A program made the position numbers and the translations under genes. Positions 26,149-34,987 of a stretch of DNA of 58,246 nt are shown here, piece after piece (position 1 is the first letter of the stretch; the number at the start of each line of letters is the position of its first letter). Under the pieces are notes generated by a model. That model was not told the DNA's origin. It ran no database searches and worked only from the letters and a program-made list of their open reading frames with translations. The DNA lies in NCBI GenBank assembly GCA_966250375.1, contig CBINHE010000016.1:1-58246 (forward strand), in the 5' to 3' direction. Source of the DNA: CAMLDH01 sp966250375. GTDB taxonomy: Bacteria; Pseudomonadota; Gammaproteobacteria; Burkholderiales; Burkholderiaceae_D.

Positions 26149-26695
26149 CGTGGATATCATTTGGATTGGCGTGTTGCGCGTGGTGCAGCTTGCACGATTT
26201 TACCCGCTTGTCGGCGCAATCAGTGCGCCATGGCTGCTATTTGTTCAATCACCAAACTCTCATCATCGCGACCAACGGCGCCATGGAACAGCGGGTCCGG
26301 ATTGCCAATCCCGACAGCGGCGAATGGCAGCAGGTACGCAGCATTGGCTGGAAGCTTTCCCTGAAGCCGAAGAACTGCTGATCGATGCGGCGCGCCATGC
26401 GACAGTCGCGACGATACGCATCTGCAGTGACTACTTGAGGATTGCCAGTTGCGCTGCCGGCTAACGACGGGCTATCGATCTACCACCCGCCGCATCTCGA
26501 TGCCGATGGCACCTTGAACCGTAATGACTACCTGGAGTGAGATCGCCGCATTTGTGCCTACGGTGCGTAAACGGCACATGTGTATGTCGCTTCAGCAGCA
26601 GGCAGCTCTCAAGCGTGGGTGGAGAGCGTGCGGTAGCAGGTGTTCATCGAGGCGCGCGAGCAGCGCAACAGGTAAATAAAAGTTTTTTTATGGAT
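26149..26695. other. Region with decayed coding sequence
   Basis: No intact gene is seen. Two short plus-strand stretches read like parts of a lost protein: ANPDSGEWQQVRSIGWKLSL (about 26304-26363), and DGLSIYHPPHLDADGTLNRN in another frame near 26466-26530. I cannot identify the parent. The segment marks the border of the accessory block. Confidence 0.35.
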
Positions 26696-26723
26696 GGAAC
26701 CATTCCCGAATCCCTGTCACCTA
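26696..26723 (+). promoter_or_regulatory. Hrp-box-like promoter
   Basis: GGAACC (26696-26701), a 15-bp spacer and TCACCTA (26717-26723) match the HrpL promoter GGAACC-N15/16-CCACNNA with one mismatch, the first base of CCAC. It ends 57 bp before ATG 26781 of the first Sel1 gene. Confidence 0.55.
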
Positions 26724-26780
26724 TACAGGGCCCAGCTTGATAAGTTGTCAATTTTTATCTTTATTGTCTTTATTCTTCTT

Positions 26781-28679
26781 ATGAGAAATATTACTCTTGG
26801 AGTTCCTTCCGCTCTTTTTCGCACCATGGTGCCAGGCAATTCCTGCGTGCCAGGCAATAGCAATAACAACCAATCCGGATCGATTTCCACCCAGCCGGGA
26901 GAAAGGCCCTCAACGCAAACTGAGACAGGACCTGCTGAACCTTCAAGACTTCGGCGTACTGCCCAGCAATTAGCAAATTTCCCGCAAGCAACTTCTCAAC
27001 AAGTCCGACATACTGCCCAGCAATTAGCGTATTTCCAGCAAACAGCTTCTCATCAAGTTCGGCATACGACCCGGCAATTAATGCATCGCGTACTGCCTTT
27101 CCAGCCCCCAAAGTCGGTCAGCCTGGGAACTGTCAACATAATACCTATATGGGGAGCCGACTATTTAGTAGCCAAGCAGAAGGACGACATGGCCGAGGAC
27201 AGCAGCCAGTGGCGTAAAGGGTTGAACTACTCGAGCACCCACTACGTCTCGGATGGCACTCATGCCGCAGTCAGCCAGCTCGAGCTGCCGGAAAGGCAGA
27301 GCGATATCTACGCGGACATATTCGGCGGCGTCGCAAATAACGACAACGAAAACATTAGGGAAATCAGGGAATTTCTCCAAGAGACACACGGCAAGTTGCG
27401 CAATGCGCTCGGCGATGATACCGCCCAGCTTTATCTAGACAAGCGCCGCGATCAACTGGAAGAGGTTGCCACGAAGGCCAGAAATATCCGCGACAAGCTG
27501 GACCAGGTATGGGCTTGGGGGAATCTCGCCAAGACGGTGACCTCCAAGATCGGAGGCGCTGCCATGCTTGTGCAGGATGCACAAAAATTTATGTTCGATT
27601 TCGGCACCAGGCCCAAATCAGCCGAGACAAGGATACCTCTTCAGGACCCTTACAGTTTCGGGTTCAAGACCTTCGTATTCAAAGGTATGGCGCTAGCCGT
27701 GAGCGCCGCCTGGGGGACTGAGATGGCCATCAAGAAGGCATTTGACTGGTATCCGCCGGAGCACTTCACCGGGCTCAAGGATAGTCGCAAGGACATAGCC
27801 AAGATGGCCGAAGACCTTCGTGAGCCCGGCAAATTGGCAAAAAATATGCGGGCCGAAAAGACTGTAGCGGATGCCTTGGACCGAGAGTATGGCAAAGACG
27901 GTCGCCAATTCCTTGAACGCCTGATGAACGAAGTCGATCGTAGCGCTTACCACTATATGCAGGCTTTGAATAGCAATCCTTCCAGGTTCATGCAGGCCGA
28001 CGATCATCTGGCTGAAAGCGGGGTAACCTCGGCATCGCTCCAGCTCATGTATGCGTGTCTCGAAGAGGCCCGCTTCATCGATACGTTCGGGCAAGGCAAT
28101 CATCCCGTGGTGAAAGAATTGGACCTCGATCCTGATTTTCCTGGCACATGCGTCCTGCTCGAGGCGAAGAATCCAAGCAAGCAGGACGCGCAATCCTCGT
28201 CCCAAGCGCGACATGACAAACGTGCGCAGGTTAACTTCAACTCCATTGAACAATGGGATTACAACTCCGGTTGGAGGAAGACCTTGGAGGACCTCGGGAG
28301 CAAAGCCAGCAAGCTCGCCCTCTCCGACAGCGCGACCAACTGGCCACAGGTCGAGTCGTACTTGAGGGAGGCGAAGAAGGGCGACGCCCGCTTTATGTTC
28401 GAGCTGGGGAGGCTCTGCGAGAGAGGCATTTTCCGCATATCGCAAAGCACGGAGGTTCGCCGCATCGCCAAGCAGTTGTACACCCCTGCGGCGAACAAAG
28501 GCAACTCTGAAGCCCAATACTGTCTCGGACTCCTCCATGCAAACAATCGCTTCAGCGGGCGATTGAGACTTCAAGAAATCCAGATCGCCATGGAATGGCT
28601 GACTAAGGCAGCAGATGAAGGCCATCGCCAGGCGCAAGAAGAGCTGAACCGGATTTCCGCAGCCAACCCTAGCGCTTGA
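26781..28679 (+). CDS. Sel1-repeat protein, candidate type III effector
   Basis: This 632-aa protein is of unknown function. It has a polar N terminus rich in Ser, Thr, Gln and Asn with no acidic residue in the first 12, followed by three copies of an RHTAQQLA-type segment (about residues 55-105). A unique middle region contains GLNYSSTHYVS and YPPEHFTGLKDS. The C terminus, about 530-630, has a few Sel1 repeats (ARFMFELGRLCERG, AQYCLGLLHANNRF). ATG 26781 is chosen by its position behind the hrp-like box and by alignment with the paralogue 50 bp downstream. There is no Shine-Dalgarno, and the leader is U-rich. Type III export is inferred only. Confidence 0.7.
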   Translation: MRNITLGVPSALFRTMVPGNSCVPGNSNNNQSGSISTQPGERPSTQTETGPAEPSRLRRTAQQLANFPQATSQQVRHTAQQLAYFQQTASHQVRHTTRQLMHRVLPFQPPKSVSLGTVNIIPIWGADYLVAKQKDDMAEDSSQWRKGLNYSSTHYVSDGTHAAVSQLELPERQSDIYADIFGGVANNDNENIREIREFLQETHGKLRNALGDDTAQLYLDKRRDQLEEVATKARNIRDKLDQVWAWGNLAKTVTSKIGGAAMLVQDAQKFMFDFGTRPKSAETRIPLQDPYSFGFKTFVFKGMALAVSAAWGTEMAIKKAFDWYPPEHFTGLKDSRKDIAKMAEDLREPGKLAKNMRAEKTVADALDREYGKDGRQFLERLMNEVDRSAYHYMQALNSNPSRFMQADDHLAESGVTSASLQLMYACLEEARFIDTFGQGNHPVVKELDLDPDFPGTCVLLEAKNPSKQDAQSSSQARHDKRAQVNFNSIEQWDYNSGWRKTLEDLGSKASKLALSDSATNWPQVESYLREAKKGDARFMFELGRLCERGIFRISQSTEVRRIAKQLYTPAANKGNSEAQYCLGLLHANNRFSGRLRLQEIQIAMEWLTKAADEGHRQAQEELNRISAANPSA

Positions 28680-28729
28680 ACGCTCATCATTGATAGATCC
28701 ATAATTTTTATCTTTATATTATCTTCATT

Positions 28730-31700
28730 ATGACAAATACCATCCGTGGAGATTCCTCCATTTTGCAATTCTGGACATCGGGCAGTGGCAATGTTAACCA
28801 ACCCGGGACGACTTCAAATCAGCAGAAAGAAGGATCTTCAACGCAATTTGAGGCGGGACCTTCCGAACCGGCAATATCCCAGAGTGCTTTTGGACAAGTC
28901 CGTCGTACTGCCCAGCAAATAGCGCTTCGTGCGCAAATGCCTTTCCAACCCTCAAAAACGGTCAAGCTGGGAACTACCAACGCAGTACCCATATGGGGAG
29001 CCCCCCATATGGCGCCCAAAATGGTGAACAATCAGAGGAATAACAAGGCCGAGGGTAGCAGCCAGCGGAGTGTCACCGGATTGAACTATTCGAGCACACA
29101 TTACGTTTCGCAAGGTACTTATGCCAGAGTCAGCCAGCTCCAGTTGCCGAAAAGGCAGAGCGATCCCTACGCGGACATGTTCGGTGGCTCCACAGATGAC
29201 GACAACAAAGACATCCAGGGCATCAGGGATTATGTCAACAATGCACACGATAAGCTGTACCATACACTCGGCGGAGACAAGACTGTCTCGGCTGCTATGC
29301 TGAGAAGGCGCCACACTCAACTGGAGCAGCCTGCCACAAAGTCCAGAGATATCCGCATAAAGAGGGACGAAGTATGGTTTCGCGGGAATGTGACCAAGTC
29401 CGCAGTTCCCGTGGCGTTGAACGCTGCCCCGTTTATAAATGATGTAGGGGTATTTCAGTTCAGGTACGGCACCGACCTCAAACCAATCCCCAGGCTTCCG
29501 GAAACAGATCCGGACCCAAGTTTAGAATTAACCACCTCCCTATTTCAAAATATTCTGACCCCATCTCGAAACGCTCCATTTCTACTCAGCCTGCTCTCCA
29601 ATGTGACGCGCGGCTGGAGCATCAAGAAGCTACATGACTGGTTGCAGCCGGAGTACTTCACGGGGCTCAAGGGTAGCCACAAGGACATGGCCTTGCTGGC
29701 CGAAAAATTTCGCCAGGAGAGCGCAGAGGCGGCAGATGCCCGGGCCGGCGATGCTACAGCGGCAGTCCTGGTCCGAGAGTATGGCGAGGACGGTTTCCTC
29801 TTCCTCGGAAAGTTGATGAACGAGGTCGATTTCAGCGCTTACAACTACATGCTGGCTTTGCAGCACAGACCCGCCAGGTTCATGCAGACCGACGATCAAC
29901 TGGTCGAAAGCGGGGGGACCTCGGAATCGCTCCAGCTCATGTATGCGCGTATCGAAGAGGCCCGCTTTATCAATACGTTCGGGCAAGGCAGGCATCCCGT
30001 GGTGGAGGAGTGGCGTCCCAGTGCCGCATTTCCCGGTGTCGACACCCTGCTCGTGGCGAAGGCTCCGCCACAACCCTCGTCCCGAGCGCGACATGACGAA
30101 CGTGCACAGGTTAACTTCGACTCCATTGAACACTGGGATTACAGCCCCTCTTGGAACGAGGTCCTGAATGGTATCGAGCGCAACGTCAGCGAACAGACAA
30201 AATCGGCCCTGAACGCCGAGCTGCGTGCTGCGAAGAAGGGCGATGCCGACTCCCTGCTTCAGCTGGCGAAGCTCTGCGAGGCAGGCGGCCTCGGCATACC
30301 GAAAGGCACAGCAGAGGCCAGCCGCTCCGCCAAGCAGTTGTACACCCCTGCGGCGAACAAAGGTAACGTTGAGGCCCAGTACCGTCTCGGCCGCCTCCAT
30401 GCAGACAAGCGCTTCACTGGGCTAGATGGACTTCGAAACGACAATGCCGCCGTGGAATGGCTGACCAAGGCGGCGGAGCAAGGCCATCCCGAGGCACAAG
30501 CAGATCTGGGTCTGATGTACGTAGCCAACCGTACCCGTTTGGACGACCACGAGGCCGCTATCCTTGCTCACGAATGGTGCGAGAGTGCCGTTGAGGCGGG
30601 GGTGCGGCGACCCGATCTTTTCTTTGCCCTCGGACACCTGTATCAGAATGGCCGGGTTCCCATGGAAGATAGCAAAACGGAAAAAGAACGCCCCGCCATT
30701 ATGGAGAAGTGGTACCTCGCGGCCGCCAAGGAAGGGCATGTCGGGGCCATGCGCGAGTTAGGTCTGGCGCACCTTAAAGGCACTCCGGGCCTCATAGGAT
30801 CGAGCGATGGAAGCAGCAAGGGAGCCAACGACACCGACGCTGCCAGGTACCTGCGGAAGGCGGCCGAGCAGAACGACTCGGAGGCGCTTTACTACCTGGG
30901 CGAGATGTGCCTTGACAAGCGGACGCACATCAAGAAACTCACGCCAGAGAAAGCGGCGGCCTACTGCTTCAAGCGTGCAGCCGATAGTGGTTTTGTGTTG
31001 GCGCAGTTCAAGCTGGGGCTAATGCTGGTCCACGGGAAAATCGATACCGAAGACGACGAGCCCGGCTACCAGGAAGCAGCCCGCTGCTTCGCCAAAGCGG
31101 CCAAGCAGGGGCATATAGGAGCGAAGCTCGAATTGGCACGTCTGTACGAGGAAAAAAAGGCGCAACCCGAAGACGGGAAGTCGCAGGATGCTGCTGCCGT
31201 AGAGCTGTACAAACAGGCGGCGGACAAAAGCAGCCTGGTCGCTCAGTTGGCACTCGTCGGCTTGTATGAAACCGGACGGGCCGATATCGAGCCTGGCCCT
31301 GAGGCCAATAAAATGATCGCCAAATACTTGGGGCTCGCGGCCAGCCATGAAAAGGCAAAACCGCACACCGCCTGCGAGCTGGCCGAACTCTACGCCCGTC
31401 ATAAGCCGGGGCTGCCGAGTGGACGGGAGGGTGACAAGCTGGCGGCCAAGTGGTACACCGAGGCAGCGAACAAGGGATTTCCAAAGGCGCAATATGAGCT
31501 CGCGCGCATGTACCTGAATAACCAAGTCGACGGTTTGACGAACCAAGAAAGCGTCGCTCTTATGGAGGAGTGGTACAAAAAGGCTGCCAATGCAGGACAT
31601 GTCGGAGCTCAGTATGAGTTGGGTCTGATGTACGGGCAACGCAAGAACTACGCTGATGCCGTTCGGTACGTGCAGATGGCGGCCGATCAGGGCGTCCCAG

Positions 31701-33760
31701 AGGCGTTCTATTGCTTGGGTGGGATGTACCTTAACAAGTTGGCGAGCATCGAGGGGCTCACGAGCAAGGAAGCTGCGGTCGACCACATCAGACGTGCAGC
31801 CGATCTCGGTTTTGTGCTGGCGCAGCTCAAGCTGGGGCAGATGCTGGTCAGCGGGGAAGCTGATATCAAAGACGGCAAACCCGACTGTCAGGAGGCAGCC
31901 CGCCACTTTGCCAAAGCAGTCGAACAGGGGAATGTGCAGGCGATGTGCGAATTGGCAAAGCTGTTCATGGAAGGAAAGGCGCACCCCGAGGACGGAGAGT
32001 TGCCAGGTGCCACTGCCGAGGACCTGTACGTGCAGGCGGCGAACAAAGGCAGCACGGACGCTCAGTTGGAACTGGCCAAACTTTATGATGCCGAGCTGGC
32101 CGATATCGAGCCCGGCCCTGAGAACAACGGAAAGATCGACGAATACAACAAAAAGATCGTCAAATACTTGGAGCCTGCAGCGAAGAATGGATCGGCGGAT
32201 GCGCAATACAATCTCGCGCTCAGACACCTGGAGAGTCTCAACGCGCTTCCGGCCGGCGCGAAAGCCGATCAGAAGATCACTGAGGCGGTTGAACTTCTGC
32301 TGAGTCAGGCCGCGGCGCAGAAACACCCGCAAGCCTGCCTTGAGCTCGGCTATCTGCACGAAGCGCCTCGTTTCGGCATCCCTGATAAACCCGACTTTGC
32401 GAAGGCGGCCGAGCTGTATCGCGTGGCGGCCAAGATGGGTAATGCATCGGCTCAGTACCAGCTGGGCAAGCTTTACTTGGAAGGCAAAGCAGCACCGGAA
32501 GGCGTTGACAAACAGGGCGCGAGGGGCGAGGCGAAACGCCTTTTCAAGCAAGCCCATGAACAAGACCATGAGCACGGGAGCTTCTACTATGGACTGATGC
32601 TCTTGGGAAATAAATCGGAAGCCTATAATCCTAGCGCGCTGAAAGGCCGCACGCTGATGGAAGAGGCGGCAGGGAAGGGTGACCCGGATCTCCAATATGT
32701 GCTCGCCGAGTGCTTTCTCAGTAGCAAACCTGAAGCGAATAAAAATTTTATTCAGGATGGGATCAAGTGGCTGGAAAAAGCAGCCGTTCAGGGCCATAAG
32801 GGTGCGCTCGGAAGGCTGCAAAAGCTGTGCAAGGACAAGCTACTCTCCACGGAACAGATCGCACAGGCACGGGAGTACTTCCAGAAGGCTGCAGACGAGG
32901 GAAACACCGATTCGATGATCTTCTTGGGATGGATGTCCGAGGCGGGACTCGCTTTGCCTAAACCCGACTATATCCAAGCCTTCAAGTACTACACGCAGGC
33001 TGCAAAAAAAGACGATAGCAATGGGTACGTGCTATTCAGGCTCGGTGCACTAACCGAGATTGGTTACAACGGCTACCTCGATAAGGGTGAAGAGGCCTAC
33101 CGGAAGGCTGTCGGGTACTACCAGCAGGCGGCCGACAAGGGCAATGACCAAGCCATGTATGACTTGGGCAGGATGCACGAGCAAGGTCGCGGTGGCCTGA
33201 AGGGCGAAGAGGCCGTCCGGAAGGCTGTCGAGTACTACCAGCAGGCGGCCTACAAGGGTAATGCCGATGCCCTGCATGCTTTGGAGCAGGCGGCCGATAA
33301 GGGCAATGCCAAAGCCATGTATGCCTTGGGCAGGGTATACGCGCAAGGTCACGGCGGCCTGAAGGGCGAAGAGGCCGACCGGAAGGCCGTCGAGTTCTTT
33401 CAGCAGGCAGCCGCCAAGGGCAATGCCAAAGCCATGTATGCCTTGGGCAAGGTATATGCGCAAGATCGCGGCGGCCTGAAGGGCAAAGAGGCCGTCCGGA
33501 AAGCCGTCGAGTACTACCAGCAGGCGGCTTACAAGGGCAATGCCCAAGCCATGCATGCCTTGGAGGTGGTTGCCAAGGACAATGCCGATGCCATGTATGC
33601 CTTAGGCAGGATGTACGCGCAAGGCCGCGGCGGCCTGTCGCAGGACACCTCTCCGAATGGAGTGGCCGTGCGCTTGCTGAAGGCTGCCGTCGAGAAAGGC
33701 TTGGAGAAGGCAAAGGCTGACCTGGCTTCGCTGGAGGCGGGCAAGGGGCTGGCAAGCTGA
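28730..33760 (+). CDS. Giant Sel1-repeat protein, paralogue of the upstream gene
   Basis: This 1676-aa protein aligns in its first 480 residues with the upstream protein: GQVRRTAQQIA, GLNYSSTHYVSQGTYA, RQSDPYADMFGGS, PEYFTGLKGSHKDMA. The rest is a solenoid of more than 25 Sel1-type repeats (AAxxGxxxAxxxLGxxY), which serve as protein-binding scaffolds. The last repeats are nearly identical. It has no signal peptide or membrane helix. The AT-rich leader resembles that of the upstream gene and also lacks a Shine-Dalgarno. It is probably co-transcribed from the hrp-like box. An effector role is inferred. Confidence 0.75.
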   Translation: MTNTIRGDSSILQFWTSGSGNVNQPGTTSNQQKEGSSTQFEAGPSEPAISQSAFGQVRRTAQQIALRAQMPFQPSKTVKLGTTNAVPIWGAPHMAPKMVNNQRNNKAEGSSQRSVTGLNYSSTHYVSQGTYARVSQLQLPKRQSDPYADMFGGSTDDDNKDIQGIRDYVNNAHDKLYHTLGGDKTVSAAMLRRRHTQLEQPATKSRDIRIKRDEVWFRGNVTKSAVPVALNAAPFINDVGVFQFRYGTDLKPIPRLPETDPDPSLELTTSLFQNILTPSRNAPFLLSLLSNVTRGWSIKKLHDWLQPEYFTGLKGSHKDMALLAEKFRQESAEAADARAGDATAAVLVREYGEDGFLFLGKLMNEVDFSAYNYMLALQHRPARFMQTDDQLVESGGTSESLQLMYARIEEARFINTFGQGRHPVVEEWRPSAAFPGVDTLLVAKAPPQPSSRARHDERAQVNFDSIEHWDYSPSWNEVLNGIERNVSEQTKSALNAELRAAKKGDADSLLQLAKLCEAGGLGIPKGTAEASRSAKQLYTPAANKGNVEAQYRLGRLHADKRFTGLDGLRNDNAAVEWLTKAAEQGHPEAQADLGLMYVANRTRLDDHEAAILAHEWCESAVEAGVRRPDLFFALGHLYQNGRVPMEDSKTEKERPAIMEKWYLAAAKEGHVGAMRELGLAHLKGTPGLIGSSDGSSKGANDTDAARYLRKAAEQNDSEALYYLGEMCLDKRTHIKKLTPEKAAAYCFKRAADSGFVLAQFKLGLMLVHGKIDTEDDEPGYQEAARCFAKAAKQGHIGAKLELARLYEEKKAQPEDGKSQDAAAVELYKQAADKSSLVAQLALVGLYETGRADIEPGPEANKMIAKYLGLAASHEKAKPHTACELAELYARHKPGLPSGREGDKLAAKWYTEAANKGFPKAQYELARMYLNNQVDGLTNQESVALMEEWYKKAANAGHVGAQYELGLMYGQRKNYADAVRYVQMAADQGVPEAFYCLGGMYLNKLASIEGLTSKEAAVDHIRRAADLGFVLAQLKLGQMLVSGEADIKDGKPDCQEAARHFAKAVEQGNVQAMCELAKLFMEGKAHPEDGELPGATAEDLYVQAANKGSTDAQLELAKLYDAELADIEPGPENNGKIDEYNKKIVKYLEPAAKNGSADAQYNLALRHLESLNALPAGAKADQKITEAVELLLSQAAAQKHPQACLELGYLHEAPRFGIPDKPDFAKAAELYRVAAKMGNASAQYQLGKLYLEGKAAPEGVDKQGARGEAKRLFKQAHEQDHEHGSFYYGLMLLGNKSEAYNPSALKGRTLMEEAAGKGDPDLQYVLAECFLSSKPEANKNFIQDGIKWLEKAAVQGHKGALGRLQKLCKDKLLSTEQIAQAREYFQKAADEGNTDSMIFLGWMSEAGLALPKPDYIQAFKYYTQAAKKDDSNGYVLFRLGALTEIGYNGYLDKGEEAYRKAVGYYQQAADKGNDQAMYDLGRMHEQGRGGLKGEEAVRKAVEYYQQAAYKGNADALHALEQAADKGNAKAMYALGRVYAQGHGGLKGEEADRKAVEFFQQAAAKGNAKAMYALGKVYAQDRGGLKGKEAVRKAVEYYQQAAYKGNAQAMHALEVVAKDNADAMYALGRMYAQGRGGLSQDTSPNGVAVRLLKAAVEKGLEKAKADLASLEAGKGLAS
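30838..32190 (+). repeat. Duplicated ~165-residue block of Sel1 units
   Basis: The protein segment encoded at about 30838-31345 is repeated at about 31654-32190. Matching landmarks come in the same order: ADSGFVLAQFKLGLMLV / ADLGFVLAQLKLGQMLV, EAARCFAKAAKQG / EAARHFAKAVEQG, and ADIEPGPEANK / ADIEPGPENNG. This shows growth of the solenoid by a multi-unit duplication. Confidence 0.7.
33107..33640 (+). repeat. Near-identical Sel1 repeats at the 3' end
   Basis: Units of about 117 bp encode YYQQAADKGN, AMYALGRVYAQG and GGLKGEEAVRKAVE with few changes. They alternate with a half-unit (HALEQAADKGNA). High DNA identity suggests recent expansion and possible copy-number variation. Confidence 0.75.
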
Positions 33761-33785
33761 CTAGCCAGGTCGTCTCGGAGCGCAT

Positions 33786-33831
33786 GGCAATGCCGCCTGC
33801 GTAGCGGTACAGGCTTGCAAGCCTGTACCGC
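33786..33831. repeat. Palindromic module, copy 3
   Basis: GGCAATGCC (P1), then GCCTGCGTAGCGG, then a perfect 28-bp palindrome at 33804-33831 centred on TTGCAA. The linker differs by one base from that in the MITE-like element, 29 kb away, while the palindrome arms are unrelated in sequence. Confidence 0.7.
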
Positions 33832-33929
33832 TATTCGAGGCGCTGTCCATCGTCGAAGTCAGGCAGGCCGTACAGGGCGAACTGCTCGGCCTCCGACAGG
33901 ATGGTCAGCAGCTTGTTCTTCGTCATCAT
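33831..33929 (-). pseudogene. Tn3-type transposase N-terminal stub
   Basis: The frame encodes MMTKNKLLTILSEAEQFALY and 12 further residues, resembling the DUF4158 start of Tn3-family transposases. It stops at a TAG created exactly where the palindromic module begins, so the module appears to have replaced the rest of the gene. From 33930 to 34201 I see only an 11-bp tandem repeat (GAGACTGAGAA twice, 33990-34011). Confidence 0.45.
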
Positions 33930-34201
33930 CGTTACGGTGTTGATGTTCCCTTCCGCTGGAAAACTCAAATTTCTCGTCTTCCAACATGTGAGACTGAGAA
34001 GAGACTGAGAAAATTTTCTTCAATATGTAACTGCTCGCAGCGCCAAATCACTCATGTAGCGCAACAATTGTTTTGCGGCGTGTATTGGCTTAGTTGGAGT
34101 AAACGATACCCGATTTAACAAGCAGTGTGACAAACAGTTTCAGCTCATATTTTGTCATTGTGGACATGCTCGCTCCTTAGATTTCCAATTTTCCAAACAC
34201 T

Positions 34202-34704
34202 ATGACTAACACCATACCATCTTCCTCGTCCTCTCCAAGACGTGACATATTTGAGATTTCAACCCAACAATCTGGGGCTGTCTACGGGGGCGGGGGCTGC
34301 GTATCAACTCCGTGAATCGCTTCAGGTTGAGCCAGAAAATCGTAAAGCCCTCGTCGAAGCCTACGAAACGGCGTTGACCATGAAGCTGGATGAACGCCAA
34401 AAAAGGCATGCCGAGTCCCGGCGCATCGTGGAAAAATAAGGACCTGAAGTGGTGGCACAAAGATTTCCGAAAGACACTGTCCTCTGTACAGACTTTCTCT
34501 CTTGCTCCTCCAAAAGATAGTGCCGCCATGACCAAAGCATATGAAAGGGCGTTGACCATGCCGCTGGATGACTACCAAAGGAGACGTGCTGTGCTGATGA
34601 GCAATGTGCCCCCTTCCTCTGCCCCAGACGCCCAAAGAGAGGTAACTGAGAAGGCTTCCACCGCAAGCCGCGACCGCGACGATGGCACCTCCTCTTCATC
34701 TTGA
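34202..34704 (+). pseudogene. Decayed trehalose-phosphate synthase, possibly RipTPS-like
   Basis: An MTNTIPSSSSSPRRD start like that of the giant Sel1 gene soon hits a stop. A second frame carries LGLSTGAGAAYQLRESLQVE, then ALTMKLDERQKRHAESRRIV. A third frame continues DLKWWHKDFRKTL. This order matches the C terminus of OtsA: LSQFAGAANEL, ALIVNP, ALTMSLAER, KNDINHWQ. A second ALTMPLDDYQRRR copy follows, ending in a Ser-rich tail. At least two frameshifts are needed. Ralstonia RipTPS is a type III effector with this domain, but only a short part survives here. Confidence 0.5.
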
Positions 34705-34842
34705 GCGACCTCTCTCGAAGAGATAGAGCAAAGCGCATCGAATTCGGGGAGAACTGGTGGCTTTGATAAGCCGACATTGGAAAGCGCACGGGCGGTCTAC
34801 GAAGAAAACCGCTTGGAGCGCTGAATTTCAGAGCCCAAATAA

Positions 34843-34867
34843 ACTGTCATATATGGAGCGCTCAATA
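34843..34867 (+). promoter_or_regulatory. Shared upstream motif, copy B
   Basis: ACTGTCAT and TATGGAGCGCTCAATA lie 120 bp before the PAS gene and match the block upstream of the DUF5335 gene. A further GGAGCGCT occurs at about 34815-34822. Confidence 0.5.
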
Positions 34868-34987
34868 GTACGCTTGTGACCTGCGGCAGAAGATTCCGAT
34901 GCGATATTGCCATTTCCAATGGAGGATGTTTGGCACTGGCGCAGACGCAAGGCAAGGTTCTCTCGAACGGAATAAGGAGTGCTGTCA

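Noticed and set aside
33107..33640. Regularly spaced repeats considered as a CRISPR array
   Set aside because: The units are about 117 bp, in frame, and encode Sel1 motifs. There are no short identical repeats with unique spacers.
33036..33785. 249-aa and 168-aa minus-strand ORFs opposite the Sel1 repeats
   Set aside because: They are shadows of the repeated plus-strand codons. The apparent protein repeats come from the DNA repeats.
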